Of a stretch of DNA of 64,000 bases, positions 15,904 through 25,000 are shown one piece after another. The notes beneath the pieces are model-generated. The model was given only the letters and a program-made list of their open reading frames with translations, was not told where the DNA came from and did not search any database. The first letter of the stretch is position 1; the number at the start of each line of letters is the position of its first letter. The DNA lies in assembly GCF_002483235.1 (NCBI RefSeq), contig NZ_DLHN01000012.1, positions 24,147 to 88,146 on the forward strand, given 5' to 3'. This DNA is from Pedobacter glucosidilyticus (GTDB lineage: Bacteria > Bacteroidota > Bacteroidia > Sphingobacteriales > Sphingobacteriaceae). The position numbers were made by a program, and so were the translations under genes.

Positions 15904-16500
15904 ATGAAACTTTTGAAGCTTTTTATATTTACAGTTTGGTTGCTGATTACTGCTTTTGAAGAAAAAGAACTTGCCAGTAAATGGGTGATTTATAAAACCT
16001 GTTCTTTAAAAGTAAATGGTAGCACCAATGTAAATAAATTCAATTGCGTTATCAACAACTATTACAAACCTGATACCTTATCTTTTGTACAAAATAACCA
16101 GCAAGACCCTGTGAAAATGATGGGAGCCATGAAACTAGATATCAATAGTTTTGATTGCCATAACCCCATGATGACCGCCGATTTAAGAAAGACACTAAAA
16201 GCTAAGCAATTTCCAAATCTTATTATCAAATTTATAAACCTTAGTAAATACCCGCAGTTAAAAGGACAACATATAACAGGCTGGGTACAGATAGATTTGG
16301 CTGGTGTAAGTAAAAAATTTCAGGTAGCTTACCAACTCATTCCGTCAGGAACAAATACTTTACAATTAAAAGGCTTAAAACAAATCAAGTTCTCTGATTT
16401 TAATATAGAACCACCAAGAAAAATAGGTGGGATGATCACAACTGAAGATAAATTAGATATAGAGTTTAATCTTCATATAAAAACAATAAATGCCCTGTAA
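15904..16500 (+). CDS. Second YceI-like exported protein
   Basis: A 198-residue protein with a hydrophobic N-terminus (about 1-18) and a divergent YceI domain. The segments LKVNGSTNVNKFNCV, RKTLKAKQFPNLIIKF, ITGWVQIDLAGVSKKF and IKFSDFNIEPPRKIGGMI correspond in order to the same blocks in the YceI protein encoded at 13852, so the two are paralogues of the same family. The signal sequence lacks a tidy cleavage site, and the protein may stay anchored. Two cysteines (around residues 41 and 80) are not seen in the first paralogue. Confidence 0.78.
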   Translation: MKLLKLFIFTVWLLITAFEEKELASKWVIYKTCSLKVNGSTNVNKFNCVINNYYKPDTLSFVQNNQQDPVKMMGAMKLDINSFDCHNPMMTADLRKTLKAKQFPNLIIKFINLSKYPQLKGQHITGWVQIDLAGVSKKFQVAYQLIPSGTNTLQLKGLKQIKFSDFNIEPPRKIGGMITTEDKLDIEFNLHIKTINAL

Positions 16501-16525
16501 ATAGAAATTTATTAATATAAAAGTT

Positions 16526-16933
16526 ATGAAAAAAGTTTTACTATCTGGTTTAGGCGCTGGTTTAATCCTGTTCTTAATAAGTTATTTTGGACTCATGTTA
16601 GGAATAAGATATTTTCCAGAGTTATTTGTAGAATACAATAATCCTTTATTCAATTCTGATGGTAGTAGAGATTTACTATTTTTCATGCACCCCTTTATCA
16701 TGAGCTTTGCATTATCATGGTTTTGGGCCCGTTTTAAAAAGCTATTTCAAGGCACCATCTTTTTAAGAGGTTTAGAGTTTGGTTTTGTATATGCCATAGT
16801 AGCTTTACTACCCGTAATGTGGATAACCTTTAGCTCTTTGGATATTACTTTTTTAATGATATCAAGTTGGTTCTTATACGGTTTTCTGCAATCTGTTATA
16901 GCAGGATTACTATTTGCTAAAATAAATCCTTAA
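16526..16933 (+). CDS. Small integral membrane protein, unknown function
   Basis: A 135-residue protein with four predicted membrane segments: about 5-25, 50-65, 85-108 and 112-132. No family could be named. It starts 25 bases after the second YceI gene and is probably cotranscribed with it. Its stop codon overlaps the stop of the convergent gmhB gene in the shared TTAA at 16930-16933, so no terminator separates them. Confidence 0.6.
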   Translation: MKKVLLSGLGAGLILFLISYFGLMLGIRYFPELFVEYNNPLFNSDGSRDLLFFMHPFIMSFALSWFWARFKKLFQGTIFLRGLEFGFVYAIVALLPVMWITFSSLDITFLMISSWFLYGFLQSVIAGLLFAKINP

Positions 16934-17424
16934 GCAATTAGGTGTAGGATTTCATCTAAAGGTTGGTCTATTTCTATTTTAATACCATTTACTCCGGCAG
17001 CATCCGCAGCTTCAACATCTGTTACCTTATCACCAATAAAATAGCATAAAGAAGGTTCTAGATGGTGCTCTTGTATCCCCTTTAATAACATACCTGGCTT
17101 AGGTTTACGGCAATCGCATTCGCCTGTAAAATTAGGATGATGTGGGCAATAGTATACTGCTGTAATTTTTATACCGTGTTTAAGATATTCCTTTTTCAGA
17201 TGATCATGCATTTCATTAAGTGTATCAACAGTATACCACCCTTTAGCCAATCCACCTTGGTTGGTAGCTATCATCAATAAATAACCCCTGTCTTGCAATT
17301 CTTTTAAAGGCTTAAAATTATGTTCATGTACATGAAAATCTTCAAGTTTACAAACATAGTCTCCAAGTTCGCGGTTTAAAACACCATCACGATCAAGAAA
17401 TATAGCCTTATTTTTTTGCATCAT
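16930..17424 (-). CDS. gmhB: D,D-heptose 1,7-bisphosphate phosphatase-type HAD hydrolase
   Basis: A 164-residue HAD-IIIA phosphatase. The nucleophile motif is FLDRDGVLN near residues 9-17, motif II is in IATNQGG, and motif III/IV is KPKPGML followed by FIGDKVTDVEAA. The zinc-binding loop YCPHHPNFTGECDCRKP, typical of GmhB, is complete. GmhB removes the 1... more exactly the C7 phosphate of heptose bisphosphate during synthesis of the ADP-heptose used in lipopolysaccharide core. It is monocistronic on the minus strand. A histidinol-phosphatase-like role is the main alternative, but the lone domain and zinc loop favour GmhB. Confidence 0.85.
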   Translation of the reverse strand: MMQKNKAIFLDRDGVLNRELGDYVCKLEDFHVHEHNFKPLKELQDRGYLLMIATNQGGLAKGWYTVDTLNEMHDHLKKEYLKHGIKITAVYYCPHHPNFTGECDCRKPKPGMLLKGIQEHHLEPSLCYFIGDKVTDVEAADAAGVNGIKIEIDQPLDEILHLIA

Positions 17425-17744
17425 TTATTACGATTATTTTTTGCGAAGGTATAAATTTATCAATAGCTTAAAAAGTACAATTTAAGAGCTAATTTTTGGA
17501 GTTTAAAAACAGACTAAAAATCAGAGTTTTTTTAGCTTTTCTTAAGAAATGTGCGTTTTAAGATGATGTAAGCTATGTTTGATGATTTAAGAAGATTATA
17601 AAATTAAAGCTTTAAATTGAAGTATTTGTAATTTATATACTGTAGTATTGTTAATAAATTAAATAAATGGCTTTCATAGCGGTTTTTTATTATGAAAATT
17701 ATAAAAATATTAGCAATGTACTATTTGGCTGAAAAAATTCGTAT
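17425..17744. other. Intergenic region between gmhB and gltB
   Basis: About 320 A/T-rich bases between divergent genes. TACCTTCG, read on the minus strand near 17443, is close to a -7 element for gmhB. No further gene, repeat or RNA was recognised; the only strong structure is the inverted repeat just before gltB, listed separately. Confidence 0.5.
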
Positions 17745-17763
17745 TTTCGGTTCCAAACCGAAA
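17745..17763 (+). promoter_or_regulatory. Perfect inverted repeat just upstream of gltB
   Basis: TTTCGGTT (17745-17752) and AACCGAAA (17756-17763) are perfect inverted copies with the three-base centre CCA. It ends 15 bases before the gltB start. It could be an operator or a leader hairpin that affects translation initiation; the sequence alone cannot decide. Confidence 0.6.
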
Positions 17764-17778
17764 CTATAATTTATATTA

Positions 17779-20700
17779 ATGAATCAATCTGATCAATCTC
17801 AGCAGGGCTTATACGATCCGAAATTTGAACATGACGCATGTGGGACAGGATTTATTACCAATATCAACGGTAAAAAATCGCACCAAATTATTCAGAATGC
17901 TTTAACTATTCTGGAAAATATGGAACATAGGGGAGCTTGTGGCTGTGATCCTGATTCTGGAGATGGTGCTGGAATTTTAATGCAGATTCCACATGAGTTT
18001 TTTCTGGAGGAGTGTAATGAATTAGAAATTGACTTGAAAGAGCCAGGTCAATATGGTGTGGGTATGATGTTCTTACCGAAGGACTCATTAGCGAAGAAGG
18101 CAATCCGTAAGATTATTATGGATTGTGCGGCGCATCTTCATATTCCTATTTTAGGATTTAGAAAAGTGCCGGTAAATTCTTCTGTTATAGGAGAAACAGC
18201 AAGAGCTGTAGAACCTCAGGTAAAACAGCTTTTTGTAGCCAAGCCAGAGCATGTACAAGACAATGATGAATTTGAACGTAAATTGTACGTTTTAAGAAGA
18301 TTAATTACCAGAACGGTTAATGAAGAGGTAAAAACAAACGCAGATCAGTTTTACTTTACTTCATTCTCTTCAAGAGTTATTGTTTACAAAGGACAATTAA
18401 CCACTTATCAGGTTCGTCAGTATTATGCTGATTTACAAGACGAGCGTTTCATCTCCGCATTTGGTATGGTTCACTCTCGTTTCTCAACCAATACTTTTCC
18501 TTCATGGAAATTGGCTCAACCATTCAGATTCATTTCTCATAATGGAGAGATCAATACCTTAACAGGAAACTTAAACTGGTTTTATTCTGGTGTAAGATCT
18601 TTAGTATCACCTTATTTTACACAGGAAGAGATGGAAATTCTTTTACCTGTTATAGATAATAACCAATCAGACTCGGCTTGCTTAGATAATATCGTTGAGG
18701 TATTAACACATTCTGGCAGATCATTACCGCATGTGATGATGATGTTGGTACCAGAAGCTTGGGATGGTAATGAAGCCATGGATCCATTAAAGAAAGCGTT
18801 TTATGAGTATCACGCTACGCTGATGGAGCCTTGGGATGGTCCGGCTGCATTAACTTTTACTGATGGTAAAAAATTAATAGGTTCTATTTTAGATAGAAAC
18901 GGCTTACGTCCGCTACGTTATGTCATTACTTCTGATGGTACTGCTATTGTAGCTTCAGAAGCTGGTGTATTAACAATAGATGAGAGCACAGTACTTAGAA
19001 AAGGTAGATTACAGCCAGGTAAAATGTTCTTAATTGATATTGAGGACGGAAAAATTATTACCGATGAGGAGATAAAAGCGCAAATAGCTGGCAGACAGCC
19101 TTATGGAAGATGGTTAGAGAACTACAAAATCAGGATGGAAGAACTTCCAGAGCCTCGTGTTTCTTTCACCAACCTTACCAAAGAATCTGTTTACCGTTAC
19201 CAAAAAGTATTTGGCTATAGTCGTGAGGATGTGGAAACCATTATCAAGCCTATGGCTTTAGATGGTAAAGAGCCTGTAGGTTCTATGGGTACTGATGTTC
19301 CTTTAGCGATCTTATCAGACAGACCACAACATTTATCAAGCTATTTCAAACAATTCTTTGCGCAGGTTACCAATCCGCCAATAGATCCTATTCGCGAGCG
19401 TTTGGTGATGAGTTTGGCAACTTTCATTGGAAACAATGGAAACATCTTGGATGAAGATAAAATGCATTGCCACTGTGTTACTTTAAAGCATCCGATTTTA
19501 AGTGATAAAGAATTAGAGAAACTTAGAAGTATTGATACAGGTTTGTTTAATGCTAAAACCTTACAAACTTATTTCAAAGCAGATCATGCTCCTGGAGCTT
19601 TAGAAAGAGGCTTAGAGCGTTTATGCCGCTATGCAGAAGATGCCGTTAACGATGGTTTTGAAGTATTAATTTTATCTGATAGAGCTATAGACTCTGAGCA
19701 TGCTGCTATTCCTTCTTTACTAGCTGTTTCGGCTGTTCATCACCACTTGATTAAAAAAGGTTTACGTGGTGCTGTAGGTTTAGTTGTAGAGGCTGGTGAT
19801 GTTTGGGAAGTTCATCATTTTGCTTGTTTATTAGCATTTGGTGCAACCGCTATTAATCCATATTTAGCTTTAGCATCTATCCATACTTTAAGAGAAGATG
19901 GTAAGTTAGAAACTACCTTAGATGATAAAAAATTAGTTTACAACTATATTAAAGCGGTTTGTGATGGCTTATTAAAGATATTCTCTAAAATGGGTATCTC
20001 TACCTTACAATCTTATCATGGTTCTCAAATTTTTGAGATTTTAGGTATCAACAAAGAAGTTGTAGAGAAATATTTTACAGGCGGTATTACCAGAATTGAA
20101 GGTTTAGGTTTAGATGAAATTGCTAGAGAAGCATTAAGTAAACACATCAGCGGCTTTAAGGGCGAAGATGCTGACCATCATTTGTTACCAGAAGGTGGTA
20201 TTTACCAATGGAAGAGAAGAGGAGAGGCTCACTTATTTAATCCAGAAACAGTTCACTTATTACAATACGCCACGCGTACAAACGATTACGAAGTTTACAA
20301 AAAATACGCAAAAGCAATTAATAACCAGGCAGAGCGTATGTATACGCTACGTGGTTTAATGGATTTCTCTCATCACAGAGAGCCAATTTCTATTGATGAA
20401 GTAGAACCAGCAGAAAATATCATGACAAGGTTTGCTACTGGTGCCATGTCTTTTGGCTCTATCTCTCACGAAGCACATAGTACTTTAGCTATTGCGATGA
20501 ATAGAATTGGTGCAAAAAGTAATACCGGTGAAGGTGGTGAGGATGAGATGAGATACCAACCACTTCCAAACGGAGATTCTATGCGTTCTGCTATCAAGCA
20601 AATTGCATCAGGAAGATTTGGCGTAACCATCAACTACTTAACCAATGCTGATGAGTTACAAATTAAAATGGCTCAAGGTGCTAAACCAGGAGAAGGCGGT

Positions 20701-22308
20701 CAGTTACCGGGTCATAAAGTTGATGACTGGATTGCAAAAACACGTCACTCTACACCAGGAGTAGGTTTAATTTCGCCTCCACCACACCATGATATCTACT
20801 CTATCGAAGATTTAGCACAGTTGATATTCGACTTGAAAAATGCAAATAGAGCAGCTAGAGTAAACGTTAAATTAGTTTCTAAAGCAGGTGTAGGTACTAT
20901 TTCTGCAGGTGTTGCCAAAGCACACGCAGATGTTATCTTAATTGCAGGTTATGACGGTGGTACCGGAGCTTCTCCTATAAGCTCTGTAAAACATGCTGGT
21001 TTACCTTGGGAACTTGGTTTAGCTGAAGCACACCAAACTTTAGTGAAGAATAAACTAAGAAGCAGGGTAGTTTTACAAGCCGACGGGCAGTTAAAAACGG
21101 GTAGAGACTTGGTTATTGCAGCTTTATTAGGTGCAGAGGAGTGGGGTGTTGCAACAGCAGCTTTAGTAGCTGGCGGTTGTATCATGATGAGGAAATGCCA
21201 CTTAAATACTTGCCCTGTAGGTGTTGCAACGCAAGATCCAGAATTAAGAAAGCTGTTTAGCGGTAAGCCAGAGCATGTTGTAAATCTTTTCAGATTTATG
21301 GCAGAAGAGATGAGAGAGATTATGGCTGAACTTGGTTTTAGAACCATTAATGAAATGGTTGGACGTGTGCAGTTCTTAAAATCAAGAGATAACATTAATC
21401 ACTGGAAAGCTAAGAAAGTAGATCTTTCTGCTATCTTACATCCAGTATCATTCCCTAAAGGAATGACCTTATATAACAGCGAGTCTCAAGACCATGGTAT
21501 GGCAAATATTTTAGACTGGCAGTTAATCAAAGAAGCTGAACAAGCTATCAAAGATAAAACTCCGGTATTTGGCACCTTCAATGTTAAAAACACTGATCGT
21601 ACCATTGGTACTATGTTATCTAACGAGATTGCTAAAGTTTACGGTTCTGCTGGTTTACCAGACAATACCATCAATTATAAGTTTAAGGGTTCTGCCGGAC
21701 AAAGTTTTGGTGCTTTCGCAGCAAAAGGTATCTCTTTTGAGTTAGAAGGCGAAGCTAATGATTATGTTGGAAAAGGTTTATCAGGTGCTCAGTTAGCTAT
21801 TTATCCTGCTAAAGAAAGCAAGTTTAAGCCAGAAGAGAACATGATTGTAGGTAACGTAGTATTATACGGAGCTACTTCTGGAGAGCTATTTATCAGAGGT
21901 ATGGCTGGAGAGCGTTTTGCGGTACGTAACTCTGGTGCAACAGCAGTTGTTGAAGGTGTTGGAGACCATGGTTGTGAGTACATGACTGGTGGTAAAACCT
22001 TAATTATTGGTAAAACAGGAAGAAACTTTGCTGCTGGTATGAGTGGTGGTATCGCTTGGATTTATGATATTGATGGTGACTTTGTAGATAATTGTAACCG
22101 TGAAATGGTTGATTTAGATCCTTTATCTCCATCAGATGAAGAAGAAATCATCAACCTATTACGTAAACATCATCAATTAACACAAAGTACAGTTGCTAAA
22201 TTTTTAATTGAAAATTGGGGCAAAGAGTCAGCTAAGTTTATCAAAGTATTCCCTCAGGAGTACAAAAAAGTATTATCGCAAAAGCAAAAATTGGAGTCGA
22301 TTAGCTAA
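17779..22308 (+). CDS. gltB: Glutamate synthase (NADPH) large subunit
   Basis: A 1509-residue enzyme that with GltD makes two glutamates from glutamine and 2-oxoglutarate. The class-II glutaminase domain starts at Cys21 in HDACGTGFI, which implies removal of a 20-residue propeptide. The central domain runs to about 780, the FMN-binding synthase domain to about 1200 with GAKSNTGEGGED and the iron-sulfur ligands Cys1134, Cys1140 and Cys1145, and the C-terminal beta-helix domain with repeated G-rich turns follows to about 1460. The length is typical. GltD is encoded 5 bases after the stop, so the two are cotranscribed. Confidence 0.97.
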   Translation: MNQSDQSQQGLYDPKFEHDACGTGFITNINGKKSHQIIQNALTILENMEHRGACGCDPDSGDGAGILMQIPHEFFLEECNELEIDLKEPGQYGVGMMFLPKDSLAKKAIRKIIMDCAAHLHIPILGFRKVPVNSSVIGETARAVEPQVKQLFVAKPEHVQDNDEFERKLYVLRRLITRTVNEEVKTNADQFYFTSFSSRVIVYKGQLTTYQVRQYYADLQDERFISAFGMVHSRFSTNTFPSWKLAQPFRFISHNGEINTLTGNLNWFYSGVRSLVSPYFTQEEMEILLPVIDNNQSDSACLDNIVEVLTHSGRSLPHVMMMLVPEAWDGNEAMDPLKKAFYEYHATLMEPWDGPAALTFTDGKKLIGSILDRNGLRPLRYVITSDGTAIVASEAGVLTIDESTVLRKGRLQPGKMFLIDIEDGKIITDEEIKAQIAGRQPYGRWLENYKIRMEELPEPRVSFTNLTKESVYRYQKVFGYSREDVETIIKPMALDGKEPVGSMGTDVPLAILSDRPQHLSSYFKQFFAQVTNPPIDPIRERLVMSLATFIGNNGNILDEDKMHCHCVTLKHPILSDKELEKLRSIDTGLFNAKTLQTYFKADHAPGALERGLERLCRYAEDAVNDGFEVLILSDRAIDSEHAAIPSLLAVSAVHHHLIKKGLRGAVGLVVEAGDVWEVHHFACLLAFGATAINPYLALASIHTLREDGKLETTLDDKKLVYNYIKAVCDGLLKIFSKMGISTLQSYHGSQIFEILGINKEVVEKYFTGGITRIEGLGLDEIAREALSKHISGFKGEDADHHLLPEGGIYQWKRRGEAHLFNPETVHLLQYATRTNDYEVYKKYAKAINNQAERMYTLRGLMDFSHHREPISIDEVEPAENIMTRFATGAMSFGSISHEAHSTLAIAMNRIGAKSNTGEGGEDEMRYQPLPNGDSMRSAIKQIASGRFGVTINYLTNADELQIKMAQGAKPGEGGQLPGHKVDDWIAKTRHSTPGVGLISPPPHHDIYSIEDLAQLIFDLKNANRAARVNVKLVSKAGVGTISAGVAKAHADVILIAGYDGGTGASPISSVKHAGLPWELGLAEAHQTLVKNKLRSRVVLQADGQLKTGRDLVIAALLGAEEWGVATAALVAGGCIMMRKCHLNTCPVGVATQDPELRKLFSGKPEHVVNLFRFMAEEMREIMAELGFRTINEMVGRVQFLKSRDNINHWKAKKVDLSAILHPVSFPKGMTLYNSESQDHGMANILDWQLIKEAEQAIKDKTPVFGTFNVKNTDRTIGTMLSNEIAKVYGSAGLPDNTINYKFKGSAGQSFGAFAAKGISFELEGEANDYVGKGLSGAQLAIYPAKESKFKPEENMIVGNVVLYGATSGELFIRGMAGERFAVRNSGATAVVEGVGDHGCEYMTGGKTLIIGKTGRNFAAGMSGGIAWIYDIDGDFVDNCNREMVDLDPLSPSDEEEIINLLRKHHQLTQSTVAKFLIENWGKESAKFIKVFPQEYKKVLSQKQKLESIS

Positions 22309-22313
22309 GAGTC

Positions 22314-23792
22314 ATGGGAAAAGTTACAGGATTTAAAGAATATCAAAGAGAACTTCCAGAGAAAGTTCCTGCCCAGGATAGGGTTAAAAATTATAAAGAA
22401 TTTGTTGGTATGTATAGTGATGAAAAGCTAAACCAACAATCTGCAAGATGTATGAATTGTGGTATCCCTTTTTGCCACTCGGGTTGTCCGCTAGGGAATG
22501 TTATTCCAGAGTTTAACGATGCCGTTTACAAAGCAAATTGGGAAGAAGCATATCAAATACTAAGTTCAACCAATAATTTCCCTGAATTTACAGGAAGAAT
22601 TTGCCCTGCACCATGCGAATCTGCATGTGTACTAGGTATTAACAAACCTGCTGTAGCTATCGAGGAGATAGAAAAACACATCATAGAAATAGCTTATGCT
22701 AAAGGATATGTTAAACCTCATGCACCGTTAATTCGTACTGGTAAAAAAGTAGCTGTTGTAGGTTCTGGTCCGGCTGGTTTAGCCGCTGCTGCACAGTTAA
22801 ACAAAGCTGGACATGAAGTTACTGTTTTTGAAAGAGACAGTCAGCCAGGTGGTTTATTAAGATACGGTATACCTGATTTTAAATTAGAGAAAACTGTAGT
22901 TGAGCGTAGGGTAGAAGTGATGAAAGAAAGTGGTATTATTTTTAAATGTAATACTGAAGTAGGTAAAGACATCAACGCAAAAGAGTTAACCAAAGAGTTT
23001 GATGCTGTTTTATTAGCAGGAGGTTCTACCATACCAAGAGATTTACCTATAAAAGGTAGAGAGCTTAAAGGTGTTTACTACGCTATGCAGTTCTTAAAAC
23101 AACAAAACAAACGTGTAGGTAATGAGCCTGTAACTGAAGAAGAAATTTTAGCTACAGGTAAAGATGTAGTGGTTATTGGTGGTGGTGATACTGGTTCTGA
23201 CTGTGTTGGAACATCTAACCGCCAAGGTGCTAAATCTATCTTACAATTTGAATTGATGTTTAAGCCATCAAAAGACCGTACAGATAATATGCCTTGGCCT
23301 ACATACCCGATGTTGCTTAAAACCACTACTTCACACGAAGAAGGTTGTGAGCGTTATTGGGGCATCAATACTAAAGAGTTTATTGGTGATGAAAATGGTG
23401 AATTAAAAGAGCTTCGTATTGTAGATGTGGAGTGGGAAGTTGACGCTATGGGCAGACCAGTTAAATTTAAAGAAGTTGAAGGTACAGAAAGAGTTATTCC
23501 TTGCCAAAGAGTATTCTTAGCAATGGGATTTGTGAACCCTCAATACGATGGTATGTTAGAACAGTTAGGTGTTGAATTGGACGGGCGTAAAAATGTACAA
23601 GCAACAGAAGGTGTTTACAGAACCAATGTAGACAGGGTATTTACTGCAGGTGATATGAGAAGAGGACAGTCATTGGTTGTTTGGGCAATATCAGAAGGTA
23701 GAGAAGCTGCCAGAAAGATTGACCAATACTTAATGGGACACTCTAATTTAGAGAGTAAAGAAGCAGTAAATATGTTTGAAGAGGTGATGTAA
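22314..23792 (+). CDS. gltD: Glutamate synthase small subunit
   Basis: A 492-residue flavoprotein that passes electrons from NADPH to GltB. The N-terminal iron-sulfur region has Cys46, Cys49, Cys54 and Cys58 (CMNCGIPFCHSGCP) and a second group in RICPAPCESAC. An FAD-binding fold begins at VAVVGSGPAGLAAA and a nucleotide fold at VVVIGGGDTGSDC. The C-terminal AGDMRRGQSLVVWAI completes the FAD site. It is the second gene of the gltBD operon and is followed by a strong terminator. Confidence 0.96.
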   Translation: MGKVTGFKEYQRELPEKVPAQDRVKNYKEFVGMYSDEKLNQQSARCMNCGIPFCHSGCPLGNVIPEFNDAVYKANWEEAYQILSSTNNFPEFTGRICPAPCESACVLGINKPAVAIEEIEKHIIEIAYAKGYVKPHAPLIRTGKKVAVVGSGPAGLAAAAQLNKAGHEVTVFERDSQPGGLLRYGIPDFKLEKTVVERRVEVMKESGIIFKCNTEVGKDINAKELTKEFDAVLLAGGSTIPRDLPIKGRELKGVYYAMQFLKQQNKRVGNEPVTEEEILATGKDVVVIGGGDTGSDCVGTSNRQGAKSILQFELMFKPSKDRTDNMPWPTYPMLLKTTTSHEEGCERYWGINTKEFIGDENGELKELRIVDVEWEVDAMGRPVKFKEVEGTERVIPCQRVFLAMGFVNPQYDGMLEQLGVELDGRKNVQATEGVYRTNVDRVFTAGDMRRGQSLVVWAISEGREAARKIDQYLMGHSNLESKEAVNMFEEVM

Positions 23793-23846
23793 TTTACTTC
23801 ACATTCTTACTAACTCGTTTATAATCTTTAGCATAAATAAATCATG

Positions 23847-23878
23847 AGCCCTGAAAGCCTAGCTTTCAGGGCTTTTTT
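23847..23878 (+). terminator. Terminator of the gltBD operon
   Basis: AGCCCTGAAAGC (23847-23858) pairs perfectly with GCTTTCAGGGCT (23862-23873) around CTA and runs into six T residues counting the last paired one. Confidence 0.93.
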
Positions 23879-24049
23879 GTACACTATGATGAATTATTAA
23901 GTATCTAGCGAGTCTAGATAACCTAAATTAAAATGTTATACTACTTTTAGATTCTCCTTATCCTAATTTGGCTTATTAGAGTGTTAACCTGTGTTGGTAT
24001 ACGTCAATTTGAGGGATATTTTTATTGTCCTGAAATCATGTTATTTTAA

Positions 24050-24057
24050 TACTTTTG
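24050..24057 (+). promoter_or_regulatory. -7 element of rluF, decides the start
   Basis: TACTTTTG is an exact TAnnTTTG. Transcription should begin near 24064, which rules out the TTG and ATG starts at 24055-24058 and leaves ATG 24073 or 24076. A TTG at 24025-24027 may be the -33 element. Confidence 0.5.
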
Positions 24058-24075
24058 ATGCTTAGATTAAGCATG

Positions 24076-24897
24076 ATGAGTAATTCTAACGATTTACGTT
24101 TAAATAAAGCCATTAGCGATACCGGTTTTTGCTCTAGAAGAGAAGCCGATAAGTTGATTGAAGAGGGAAGGGTAAGCATAAACGGCAAAACTGGTGTTTT
24201 AGGTGATCGGGTAAATCATGAAGATGATGTAAGGGTAGATGGCAGGAGGATAAAGTTTAAAAATCCTGAGCAAGATATATATATCGCTTTTAATAAGCCA
24301 AGAGGTATAACTTGTACTACCGAAAGAAATGTAGAAGGTAATATCATTGATTATATCAACCATCCTAAAAGAATTTTTCCTATAGGGAGGTTAGATAAAC
24401 CTTCGGAAGGTTTGATTTTCTTAACCAGCGATGGGAATATTGTGAACAAGATTTTAAGGGCGGGCAATAACCACGAAAAAGAGTATGTGGTTACTGTAAA
24501 TAAACCTATTACTACAGACTTTTTAAGAAAAATGGCTGCTGGTGTACCCATATTAGGGACAATTACTCACAAATGTGTGATTAAAAAGGAAAGTGATTTT
24601 ATTTTTAAAATTGTTTTGACACAAGGTTTAAATAGGCAAATTAGAAGAATGTGTGAGTACTTGGATTATGAAGTTACCCGTTTAAAGCGCATCAGAATCA
24701 TGAATGTTTCTTTACAAAATATACCCTTAGGTAAATGGCGTAATTTAACAAAAGAAGAACTTGCAGAAATTATGCAAATGGTGGCACAATCAAGTAAAAC
24801 AGAAGAAGCATCTGTAATAGCCAAACCTAAACAAAGTTATAAGCAATTTAAGAGTAAGAAAAATCATCAGCAAAAACGCAGTAAACCAAAGTCTTAA
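24076..24897 (+). CDS. rluF: 23S rRNA pseudouridine synthase, RluF type
   Basis: A 273-residue enzyme of the RsuA/RluB/E/F family. An S4 RNA-binding domain (about 5-60, with RLNKAISDTGFCSRREADKL) precedes the catalytic domain, in which GRLDKPSEGLIFLTSDG holds the active aspartate. NRQIRRMCEYLDYEV is the family C-terminal block that marks RluF/RluB. A basic, lysine-rich tail of about 35 residues follows. RluF converts uridine 2604 of 23S rRNA; RluB-type specificity is not excluded. The gene stands alone with its own promoter and terminator. Confidence 0.88.
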   Translation: MSNSNDLRLNKAISDTGFCSRREADKLIEEGRVSINGKTGVLGDRVNHEDDVRVDGRRIKFKNPEQDIYIAFNKPRGITCTTERNVEGNIIDYINHPKRIFPIGRLDKPSEGLIFLTSDGNIVNKILRAGNNHEKEYVVTVNKPITTDFLRKMAAGVPILGTITHKCVIKKESDFIFKIVLTQGLNRQIRRMCEYLDYEVTRLKRIRIMNVSLQNIPLGKWRNLTKEELAEIMQMVAQSSKTEEASVIAKPKQSYKQFKSKKNHQQKRSKPKS

Positions 24898-24907
24898 AAT
24901 AATCAAA

Positions 24908-24935
24908 AAAAGCCCCGCTAATGCACAGGGCTTTT
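24908..24935. terminator. Bidirectional terminator between rluF and the redox operon
   Basis: AAAAGCCC (24908-24915) pairs with GGGCTTTT (24928-24935) around a 12-base loop. A-rich and T-rich flanks on the two sides allow it to work for rluF and for the convergent minus operon. Confidence 0.82.
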
Positions 24936-25000
24936 CTTATTTTTCTTGTAGTTGTAATGATTTTTTGGATACGGCAAGGTAATCATTTAAAATGTAAATT

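Noticed and set aside
20949..21395. A 148-codon minus-strand frame inside gltB
   Set aside because: It lies wholly within the conserved FMN domain of gltB and shows only the codon pattern of an antisense shadow.
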